Shown: positions 1 to 6,279 of the stretch, in pieces
Numbering within the stretch: position 1 is the first letter of the stretch
Layout of the letters: every line of letters starts with the position of its first letter
DNA from: Flavobacteriales bacterium
Lineage (GTDB): Bacteria; Bacteroidota; Bacteroidia; Flavobacteriales_D; Sanyastnellaceae
Length of the DNA stretch: 6,525 nt
Direction of reading: 5' to 3'
Assembly (NCBI GenBank): GCA_015660615.1
Contig: DQKQ01000223.1
Location: 1-6,525 of the forward strand
Translations under genes and position numbers: made by a program
Notes under the pieces: generated by a model
What the model saw: only the letters and a program-made list of their open reading frames with translations
Told to the model about the DNA's origin: nothing
Database searches by the model: none

Positions 1-29
1 AGAACCCGAACTGTTTTTGGAATCCACAT
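1..29 (-). CDS. Possible 5' end of a further operon gene (very partial)
   Basis: After the ClC stop codon, a minus-strand ATG at 29-27 opens a frame (MWIPKTVRV) that stays open to the window edge. An AGGA lies at 47-44, 14 nt upstream, which is a long spacing. A GTG at 27-25 in another frame (reading MDSKNSSGS if used as a start) is also open, so even the frame is undecided. The short distance from the ClC stop (24 nt) and the lack of a terminator hairpin in 30-53 fit an operon that continues. Nine codons are too few to assign a product, and this may not be a gene at all. Confidence 0.2.
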
Positions 30-53
30 CTGAGTTTTTAAATTCCTAAAGGC

Positions 54-1808
54 TTAATCTCCACTTGTTTCTTTCAACCACTTTCTATATGCCCCAAACA
101 AACGAGAGTTAGACACAAAACCTAGGTATTTACCTTTAGAATCGACAACAGGAAGATTCCACGCACCGCTTACTTCGAATTTCAACATCACCGACTCCAT
201 CTTTTCGTCTGAATTAATTAGGTTGTCTGGAATAACGAGTAGGTCATTGACTGTAGTGGTCTCGTACTTGTCTCTATCAAACATTATTTGGCGTATATCT
301 TGGAGATCAAGTAAACCAATAAGAATACCATCTTCGTCTACGACGGGATGTAAGTTTCTTTTGCTTTTAGCGACAACTCTAACGAGGGTACCTAAAGTGT
401 AATCTGGGCGTACCTGAAGGAAATCCGTCTCAATCTCATCAGATAGGCTCATAAGAGTGAGGACGCTTTTGTCTTTATCGTGGGTAAGTAACTCCCCTCT
501 TTCAGCAAGCTCCCTGGTATAGATGCTGTTTTTTACAAGGTATCTAGACAGTGAATAGCTAAGAGCTGAACTGAGCATTAATGGAACGAATAGTTCGTAG
601 CCACCACTGATTTCAGATGCTAGGAAAATCGCAGTAAGTGGAGCGTGGAGCACTCCGGCCATCATCCCACCTAACCCAGCTAAAACAGCATTTCCTACAG
701 GAATAGTATCAGGTCCGAAAACCATATTTACTGACAGAGCAAAGGTGTACCCAAGCAGGGCTCCACAGAATAGAGAGGGGGCGAAAACTCCTGCTACACC
801 ACCTGCTCCCACAGTTAACCCTGTTAATATAGGTTTTAGAGCCCATGCAAAAAGTAGAGCTGCTATGATCACAAGGCCTTCCGAATTGTTAAAAGGTATT
901 AACTCACCCGATATAACGTTTGAAGAACCCATAAACATGGAGTTTACCACTTCATAACCCTCTCCATAAAGGGAAGGGAAACTCGCTACTGAACAACCCA
1001 GAATTAATCCCGCCGTTATTATTCTTGTTAAAGGATTTTTAAACCTAGAAACGGCACGAGAGGAAACTAAATAAAACCTAGTAAAAATAACAGATCCAAG
1101 CCCGGCAATAAGACCTAAAGTTATATAAAAAGGCAACCTTTTCACGGCGAAAGGAGCAAGTTCGGTTACAGCTAGAATATCCTCTCCTTCGATTAAGAAA
1201 TAAGCTGTTAGTAGAGAGGCTAGGGAGGCGAATATGAGTGGCACAAGGCTTGCTGCTGTGAGATCTATCATTATCACTTCTATAGCAAAAATAAGTGCCG
1301 CAATCGGCGCTTTAAACATAGCCGCTAAAGATGCTGTTGCAGCGCAAGCTATGAGAAGTCTACGGCGGCGAAAACTGCGTTTTGTACGAGAAGCTATCTC
1401 CGAACCTATAGTCGCTCCAGCTTGTACGGCAGGCGCCTCAAGTCCACCCGATCCTCCGAATCCCACAGAAAGTATACTCGTTACTACTGGTGCGAAAAGC
1501 CAGGTGCGTTTTAGGGCGCCACGCCTCGTTGATAGAGCGTGAAGCGTGGCGGGAATGCCACCACCTGGATGGTCACCTCCAAGTACTTTTTTTACAAACC
1601 AGGCAGTGAGTAGCAACCCTATTATGGGTCCGAGTCCTATGAGAGGTTTAAAATTCGTGAAGGCTTGGGCTGAAAAAATGCCGGAGCGAATCATGCTCAC
1701 CCCATTTTTTAAAAGAACAGCCACGAGCCCTGCTAAAACTCCCACGAGGCTCGCCCAAACTAAAATTGCTTTATCAGACCGAAGAAATTTCCAGGCTTTG
1801 CGAAGCAT
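54..1808 (-). CDS. ClC-family chloride channel/transporter with C-terminal CBS pair
   Basis: This 584-residue inner-membrane protein moves chloride or similar anions. Residues 1-435 are the hydrophobic ClC core. Visible family motifs are GGGIP (82-86, the GSGIP position), GLEAP (122-126, with Glu124 matching the gating Glu148 of E. coli ClC), FKAPIAALIFAIEV (165-178), GGVAGVFAPS (336-345) and Tyr430 in the position of the chloride-coordinating Tyr445. Val178 aligns with the internal proton glutamate Glu203 of ClC antiporters. The same IEV pattern occurs in eukaryotic ClC channels, so channel-like or uncoupled transport is possible but not proven. Residues about 450-510 and 520-575 are two CBS domains, a cytoplasmic adenine-nucleotide-binding module that gates many ClC proteins. 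The start ATG overlaps the phosphatase stop by one base (TAATG), and AGGA sits 4 nt upstream, so translational coupling is likely. The family call is firm; the exact ion and mechanism are not. Confidence 0.96.
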   Translation of the reverse strand: MLRKAWKFLRSDKAILVWASLVGVLAGLVAVLLKNGVSMIRSGIFSAQAFTNFKPLIGLGPIIGLLLTAWFVKKVLGGDHPGGGIPATLHALSTRRGALKRTWLFAPVVTSILSVGFGGSGGLEAPAVQAGATIGSEIASRTKRSFRRRRLLIACAATASLAAMFKAPIAALIFAIEVIMIDLTAASLVPLIFASLASLLTAYFLIEGEDILAVTELAPFAVKRLPFYITLGLIAGLGSVIFTRFYLVSSRAVSRFKNPLTRIITAGLILGCSVASFPSLYGEGYEVVNSMFMGSSNVISGELIPFNNSEGLVIIAALLFAWALKPILTGLTVGAGGVAGVFAPSLFCGALLGYTFALSVNMVFGPDTIPVGNAVLAGLGGMMAGVLHAPLTAIFLASEISGGYELFVPLMLSSALSYSLSRYLVKNSIYTRELAERGELLTHDKDKSVLTLMSLSDEIETDFLQVRPDYTLGTLVRVVAKSKRNLHPVVDEDGILIGLLDLQDIRQIMFDRDKYETTTVNDLLVIPDNLINSDEKMESVMLKFEVSGAWNLPVVDSKGKYLGFVSNSRLFGAYRKWLKETSGD

Positions 1809-3583
1809 TATATCCTAATGCTAATTACAAGGACATCATCAACCTGTTCTTCTTTTGCCTTCCAACCGTCAAACTCTTTTGCCAATTCATCTTTATGCTT
1901 AGTTATAGGCATTTCAGCAAGTCGAACTAATAGTTCTCTGAAACGGCGGCGCATGTATTTTTTTCCCAAAGGCCCTCCGAATTGATCAACAAATCCGTCT
2001 GTGGAAGCGAAGATGGTGTCTCCCTGCTCGAGAGGGTAAACCTGTTGGGTGTAAGACTTAGAATCTGGTTTGAACGAGGCTATAGCAAATTTATCCGCTT
2101 TCATTTCATGGAGTTCTCCTTCTCTAACAACATACAGGGGGTTGTTTGCACCTGAATATAGAAGCTCCATTTTTTCCATATCCACAGCTAACATTACAAG
2201 ATCCATTCCGTCTTGAAGGTTGTCTGGTGAGGTTTCCGAACTAAGAACTTCCAAAGCAGCAGAGTTAAGTCTGTCTAGAATTTTACTGGGTTCAGTGAAA
2301 ACCTTTGTCACATGACTCAAGGCGTTATATCCCACCAGGCTCATAAATGCTCCAGGCACTCCATGCCCTGTACAGTCAACCGCTGCTACAAGTCTAACTC
2401 TACCTACTGAGCGGAAAAAGTAGAAGTCTCCGGAAACGATATCTCTGGGTCGATAGAAAACGGCTGAGTTATCGAAAACCTCTGACACTTCTTTTTCAGT
2501 TGGTAGAATGGATTCCTGAATCCTCAAAGCATAGTTTATACTGTCGCGCAGATCGCTGTATAGGTCTTCCGCTCTTTTCTTTTGCTTGGACATTTCTGCC
2601 GTCCTATCCTCCACCTTTTGCTCAAGTTCTATTTCTGTGGCGGCCAAATCGTCACGCATACTTAAAAGAGCATGACCTAAAGAATCATCATCACTAAGTG
2701 GTTCATACGGGGCATTGAAATCTCCCGAACCCACAGCTTCAGAAAATTTCCTAGTTTTTTGAAGTCCATCCGCCAGTCGATTAACGGCTACTGCCATATC
2801 TCCAATCTCATCTGGAGTGATGGGGACCTTATTGTCCGGTTGCTGGCCCCTTCCCATAAATAACAAAGCTTGTTTAAGATGGCGCACCGGAACAAGTATG
2901 GATCTTGTAAGGGCAAGTCCCACGATAATTCCAAGGACAATTACAGCAAGGGACACCGACCCAGCAAAGAAACTCAGTTTATCTCCCAAGCGCTCCATCT
3001 GAGAAGTGGCAGCGCGAAGTGAAGAGGTTTGAGCTGAAGAAAGGAAATTAAGTCTCGTGCGAATACTGTTATCGTAAAGTGGGAGATCTGAGCCTTCCAG
3101 AGCATAGTACTCCGCATCCATCATCGCAATCGGGTTGTCATAGCTCGAAAAATCAGGCAACATCCTCATAATATCGTTGTAAACTAAAAACAGACTTTCG
3201 ATATCGTTATTAAGGCTATCTAGCTGAGCTTTTGCCTCGCCCCCCCAAGCTGGGCTCATCTCCTTTAATGCGGCAATATTCTCGGGAATCGTTTTTGAGA
3301 TATAGGTTTTTAAAGAACGCTTCTGAGCATCGTCAGATCGGCTCTGAACAGTAATCCAGTGCTTGATGCTTCCCCGAGCTTCCCCGAGGGATCTATCTAA
3401 ATCCTCAAGTGCTTCAATACTTGGCACAAGTTCCATGTCTATCTTCTCACCAATCACCCTGCTCTCACCTAACAAAGACCTTGTTTGGACAAATAATGCT
3501 CCTACGGCGAGGGTAAAAATCCCAAACCCTATTCCCATTCTCCAACCAATAGTAAACCTAAATTTTATGTTCGAGTTTCCCAT
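1808..3583 (-). CDS. Membrane-bound HAMP-domain SpoIIE-type Ser/Thr phosphatase (PP2C/PPM family)
   Basis: This 591-residue sensor phosphatase should remove phosphate from phospho-Ser/Thr of a partner protein, in known systems often a STAS-domain anti-sigma antagonist. The order of parts is: a TM helix at about 13-33; an extracytoplasmic, mostly helical sensor region at 35-205; a second TM helix at about 206-227; a HAMP domain at 229-275 (Pro232, DEIG at 258-261); a second HAMP-like segment at about 279-313 (DDSLGHALLSMRDDL); a coiled-coil linker at about 312-358 running into YALRIQESILP; and the SpoIIE catalytic domain to the end. Catalytic motifs are RPRDIVSGDF (378-387), DCTGHGVPGAFMS (403-415), SGANNPLY (477-484), STDGFVDQFGG (527-537) and the terminal DDVLVISIRI (582-591). 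The metal-binding aspartates (Asp386, Asp403, Asp529, Asp583 by motif) are present, so it looks active. It starts one base after the TPR gene stop and overlaps the ClC start. No STAS protein or serine kinase is in the window. Confidence 0.95.
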   Translation of the reverse strand: MGNSNIKFRFTIGWRMGIGFGIFTLAVGALFVQTRSLLGESRVIGEKIDMELVPSIEALEDLDRSLGEARGSIKHWITVQSRSDDAQKRSLKTYISKTIPENIAALKEMSPAWGGEAKAQLDSLNNDIESLFLVYNDIMRMLPDFSSYDNPIAMMDAEYYALEGSDLPLYDNSIRTRLNFLSSAQTSSLRAATSQMERLGDKLSFFAGSVSLAVIVLGIIVGLALTRSILVPVRHLKQALLFMGRGQQPDNKVPITPDEIGDMAVAVNRLADGLQKTRKFSEAVGSGDFNAPYEPLSDDDSLGHALLSMRDDLAATEIELEQKVEDRTAEMSKQKKRAEDLYSDLRDSINYALRIQESILPTEKEVSEVFDNSAVFYRPRDIVSGDFYFFRSVGRVRLVAAVDCTGHGVPGAFMSLVGYNALSHVTKVFTEPSKILDRLNSAALEVLSSETSPDNLQDGMDLVMLAVDMEKMELLYSGANNPLYVVREGELHEMKADKFAIASFKPDSKSYTQQVYPLEQGDTIFASTDGFVDQFGGPLGKKYMRRRFRELLVRLAEMPITKHKDELAKEFDGWKAKEEQVDDVLVISIRI

Positions 3584-3584
3584 A

Positions 3585-4526
3585 TTACTCGCTATCTGCT
3601 TTCACCACAGCCTCTAAAGCCCTCTTGTATTTATCACTTTCTTCTTCATTACTTAGCGCCTTGTAAATCGTTACAAGCCCCTTCAAAGTCTCTTTCCTAT
3701 CTGGGGACATTCGATGTGCTGCAAGCATAGGGTTTAATGCCTTTTCGAAAAGTTCCACACACGCATCTTGGATTTCCATAAGCTCGAACATCGCAGTTGT
3801 GTGATCAATCGATTTCAGTCTTGCGACCCCTCTGTTGTACAGGTTAATAGCTAAATTATATCTCGACGTATAATCGTCTCCATCGAGTTCTATAGCTCTA
3901 TTATAATGATCGATAACTCTTGTAAAAAGCTCTTCCGAATCTGTTGATGTACTCTCCAGTAACATCCTGTTAGCTCTGGCTAAATTCTTTTCAACCTCAA
4001 CCTCCTCACTTCTCCAATCTTCTTTTTTATCAATTACACTACGAATTTTTACGAATTCATTAAAATACTCTAAAATCTCCTCATCCATCCCCCTTGTAAA
4101 CCCCCGCACACCACTCACAACATCATTCATATAGGACTTCGAAAGATAATCTAGAGCATCAAGCGACATCGAGGAAATTGAGGTAGAAGTTGTTTTTGAG
4201 TCGATTTCGTAGGCTTTGATTAATTGTATAACAGCTTTACCCCTCTCACTTAAGGCCAAACCTGAAGTGGAAGATCCTATAAACACCTCCCTTTTAAACT
4301 TTTCTTTGTGAGAATATCCAGCTACATACCAAGCACGTGCATTGTCTTTCGCCTCATTTGAAAGAGCAGGTTCAATAATTTTTAAAGCTTCATCAAATAA
4401 CTCCTGCTCTGCTAAATCGATTGCAGTATCCACAATGTTATCAGAATGAAAATTCTGAGAGTATGATAGTGTAGATGCAAAAACCTGTAGACTAAACACC
4501 AGTATTATTCCTATATAATTTCTCAT
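3585..4526 (-). CDS. Secreted TPR-like repeat protein, operon partner of YfiR-like protein and phosphatase
   Basis: The function is not known from sequence. The start is placed at the ATG at 4526, giving 313 residues. This ATG overlaps the upstream stop as ATGA and puts a clean signal peptide at residues 1-24 (Met-Arg-Asn, a hydrophobic run, then LSYSQ). A longer start at 4541 only adds MGNNE before the same signal and has a poorer upstream ribosome site. No lipobox cysteine is seen, so the product is probably soluble in the periplasm. TPR-like helix pairs are visible at about 35-77 (EQELFDEALKIIEPAL then WYVAGYSH), at about 200-238 (LFTRVIDHYNRAIELD then YNLAINLYNRG), and a weaker set at 258-305. 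The middle (80-195) is helical and unassigned. TPR proteins usually hold protein partners. The position between YfiR-like and sensor phosphatase genes suggests it links or tunes them, which is inference. The gene ends one base before the phosphatase start. Confidence 0.85.
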   Translation of the reverse strand: MRNYIGIILVFSLQVFASTLSYSQNFHSDNIVDTAIDLAEQELFDEALKIIEPALSNEAKDNARAWYVAGYSHKEKFKREVFIGSSTSGLALSERGKAVIQLIKAYEIDSKTTSTSISSMSLDALDYLSKSYMNDVVSGVRGFTRGMDEEILEYFNEFVKIRSVIDKKEDWRSEEVEVEKNLARANRMLLESTSTDSEELFTRVIDHYNRAIELDGDDYTSRYNLAINLYNRGVARLKSIDHTTAMFELMEIQDACVELFEKALNPMLAAHRMSPDRKETLKGLVTIYKALSNEEESDKYKRALEAVVKADSE

Positions 4527-5086
4527 CTCGTTATTGCCCATGATAAAATTCTATTACCGACAATCAACCCACGTTTTAATGCATTTTCCATATCGAGTTC
4601 ATAACGTATCCTACTGGTTTGAACCACAAAATTCACAACAGCTCCTTCAGGCATAGCAGAATCTGCATCAACTGAAGTAACTACCATAATAGGTTTTTCC
4701 GCCGTGTACTCTATCAACTGTAGGAGCTCATCCCCCTCAGATTCTGTGTACAAAACATGAATGAATTCACTCATTAGTACAGAATCATCGATCTCGACAA
4801 CTTCGAGCATTTGGCTTCCTATGGATTGTCCTGCGTACTTCTCTACCAATAAATTATACAGAGCTGTATTGCCCTGAATGCCTATTCTGAAATTCCCTTG
4901 TTTTTTATCGTTTGGCCAATCATTACTCCTTGCAAATTGAAATAAAAAGCTTGCTTTTGTAATGGCAATTGTGTTTACCTCGTCAAGCTTAGGACCTCCC
5001 TGATCAGATTGTAACCAAGAGAATGAAAGCGAAATCACTATCGCAAAAAGTAGAAGATAAATATTTCTAATTCCGTGCCTGAGCAT
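4523..5086 (-). CDS. YfiR-like periplasmic protein (DUF4154 family)
   Basis: This 187-residue exported protein matches the YfiR/DUF4154 pattern. It has a signal peptide or membrane anchor at 1-25 (basic MLRHGIRN, then a hydrophobic run). The start of the family domain is at about 40-58 (KASFLFQFARSNDWP, equal to the family's KAaFlynFa...WP), followed by FRIGIQGN (66-73). The typical end is GAVVNFVVQTSRIRYELD (148-165), then ALKRGLIVGNRILSWA (169-184). In Pseudomonas, YfiR (TpbA2) is a periplasmic inhibitor of the membrane diguanylate cyclase YfiN. No GGDEF partner is in the window, and the adjacent HAMP phosphatase is the obvious candidate target, by inference. The protein has no cysteine, so it lacks the disulfides described for Pseudomonas YfiR. 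The ATG at 5086 is chosen because an in-frame stop lies four codons upstream and because the signal peptide starts here. It heads the four-gene run and its stop overlaps the next start. Confidence 0.88.
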   Translation of the reverse strand: MLRHGIRNIYLLLFAIVISLSFSWLQSDQGGPKLDEVNTIAITKASFLFQFARSNDWPNDKKQGNFRIGIQGNTALYNLLVEKYAGQSIGSQMLEVVEIDDSVLMSEFIHVLYTESEGDELLQLIEYTAEKPIMVVTSVDADSAMPEGAVVNFVVQTSRIRYELDMENALKRGLIVGNRILSWAITR

Positions 5087-5102
5087 CTTACGAAGTTAAC
5101 TA

Positions 5103-5108
5103 CTCCTT
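5103..5108 (-). promoter_or_regulatory. Shine-Dalgarno AAGGAG upstream of the YfiR-like gene
   Basis: AAGGAG is the only strong ribosome-binding match ahead of the YfiR-like gene. It lies 16 nt from the ATG, longer than the usual 5-10, and an in-frame TAA between it and the ATG rules out an upstream start. Either the spacing is tolerated or initiation here is weak. Confidence 0.45.
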
Positions 5109-5138
5109 ATGCTCTTAGTTCATTTGACAAGATGGGTT

Positions 5139-5178
5139 CCTAACTTATAAATGTGTGGGATTAGAATAGTTAGTTAGG
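5139..5178. repeat. Inverted repeat CCTAACT/AGTTAGG in the intergenic gap
   Basis: CCTAACT at 5139-5145 is a perfect inverted match to AGTTAGG at 5172-5178, with 26 bp between. The right arm extends into a small direct repeat (AGTTAGTTAGG on the plus strand). The loop is too long and there is no T-run, so it does not look like an intrinsic terminator. It could be a regulator binding site for the YfiR-like operon or chance. Confidence 0.4.
5144..5149 (-). promoter_or_regulatory. Weak candidate -10 (TATAAG) for the YfiR-like operon
   Basis: On the minus strand TATAAG reads about 58 nt before the YfiR-like start, in the only intergenic gap of the window. No matching -35 element is seen 17 bp upstream, and no Bacteroidota TTTG/TAnnTTTG pair is present. 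It overlaps one arm of the inverted repeat. A promoter is expected here from gene layout, but this exact site is weakly supported. Confidence 0.2.
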
Positions 5179-5183
5179 TGTGT

Positions 5184-6278
5184 TTAAGAAGAATATCTAG
5201 CCGTATTTATTTCCTTAGGCAGCTCTTTATCCTCAAAAATAAACCTAACTAAATGCGCTGCCGTCGCCGGACCAATCAATACTCCCCTCGTACCAAATCC
5301 ATTTAGAATGTATGTGTTTTCATTAATTTTCCCTGCATAAGGTCTTCTGTCTTTTGAAGCGGGCCTTAAGCCTGTCTCGTGATTCGTTATCTCTAAATTA
5401 TCGAAAACCTCAGATGATATTATGGGCTTAATGCCAGTTAGAAGTTCTTCTCGACCTTCTTCAGAAGGAATACTATTTACAACATTCCACTTGTATGTAG
5501 CGCCTAATTTATAGGTGTGATTTCCTCGAGGAAGGAGCCATTTGACTCTATTCACACACATGTTTTTCGTATTAATGTTTGACTTTATAGTGAGTACATC
5601 TCCGTGATCTGATTGAATTTTAAGATTGTGATTTGCGAGATCTTCCGTGGCTCCTACTCCCCTGCAGTCTATAAAGTTTGATGTTTGAATAGTGTCATCA
5701 AATGTGGAGTTATAGGTTTTTTCTCTAAATTTTCCTTTGGATTCAAGAAAAGAACGAAAAGAATCAAGCAAAAGTGGCAAATCGACCCAACCAGCTTCAG
5801 GCACTACTCCGAAACCATGTGGAGCAACAATATCGTCTGGAGCCTCATCACTAACAGGCCTTATGAATTGTGAAACATTATGTTCGTCTTCTAATCGCTT
5901 TTCCCAAAGCATTCTATACTGTGAATTAGGAAAGACTCGCATAATAGGAGACTTATGAAGAATTTTACCCGGTATCTTTAAGAAAGATTCTATCTTTAGA
6001 TACGTCTCACGCATCACGTCCATATGCTCCCTTGCGTTCCAGACTTCGACTATTCTTTTAAACGACACCGGATTGAACATTCCTGCAGCAACACGCGAGG
6101 CTTGGTTAGAGGTGTTTGGGGGAGACGAATGGATAGGGGTTCGTGAGGATTTAGATGGATTCTTAGGTGCATCCCAAACCTCATAAATGACTCCTCGCTT
6201 CTCAAGCTCCCAGGCCATAAGCGTTCCGGCAAGGCCGGCACCTACGATAATGAATTTGTCCGAGAGTGAAGCGGGCAT
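5184..6278 (-). CDS. FAD-dependent oxidoreductase, DAO (DadA-like) family
   Basis: This 364-residue cytoplasmic flavoprotein probably oxidises an amine or amino acid; the substrate is unknown. The Rossmann FAD motif is at 9-36 (GAGLAG at 13-18, strand-end Asp36). Further family signs are ASRVAAGMFNPV (60-71), GWVDLPLLL (163-171), DCRGVGA (204-210), KLGATYKW (257-264), GLRPASKDRRPYAG (303-316) and the C-terminal FAD-loop stretch NGFGTRGVLIGPATAAHLV (326-344). The last two match a group of Bacteroidota DAO proteins and, more distantly, the oxidase half of MnmC. Residues about 38-59 are a Ser/Pro/Thr-rich loop between the FAD strand and the ASRVAAG motif and look like an insertion. The ATG comes one base after the kbl stop (TAG-T-ATG), with AGGGG 12 nt upstream inside kbl, so co-expression with kbl is likely. 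A role in amino-acid breakdown beside kbl is inference. Confidence 0.88.
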   Translation of the reverse strand: MPASLSDKFIIVGAGLAGTLMAWELEKRGVIYEVWDAPKNPSKSSRTPIHSSPPNTSNQASRVAAGMFNPVSFKRIVEVWNAREHMDVMRETYLKIESFLKIPGKILHKSPIMRVFPNSQYRMLWEKRLEDEHNVSQFIRPVSDEAPDDIVAPHGFGVVPEAGWVDLPLLLDSFRSFLESKGKFREKTYNSTFDDTIQTSNFIDCRGVGATEDLANHNLKIQSDHGDVLTIKSNINTKNMCVNRVKWLLPRGNHTYKLGATYKWNVVNSIPSEEGREELLTGIKPIISSEVFDNLEITNHETGLRPASKDRRPYAGKINENTYILNGFGTRGVLIGPATAAHLVRFIFEDKELPKEINTARYSS

Positions 6279-6279
6279 A

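Noticed and set aside
745..1818. Plus-strand open frames at 745-957, 1234-1542 and 1546-1818
   Set aside because: They lie wholly or almost wholly opposite the well-supported ClC gene, encode low-complexity peptides without domain features, and have no promoter or ribosome site of note.
3240..3246. Poly-G tract as evidence of a frameshifted pseudogene
   Set aside because: The frame is continuous through the tract, and sensor, HAMP and catalytic motifs all stay in one reading frame.
2500..3617. Plus-strand open frames at 2500-2697, 2817-3002 and 3363-3617
   Set aside because: They are antisense to the phosphatase gene (the last also runs a little into the TPR gene end) and show no recognisable protein signature.
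5139..5178. Inverted repeat as a Rho-independent terminator for the kbl-oxidoreductase pair
   Set aside because: The stem is 7 bp with only moderate GC, the loop is 26 nt, and no T-run follows on either strand.
5685..6241. Plus-strand frames at 5685-5873 and 5737-5958 and a minus-strand frame at 6050-6241
   Set aside because: All fall inside the FAD oxidoreductase gene in other frames, and that gene is supported by motifs along its full length.
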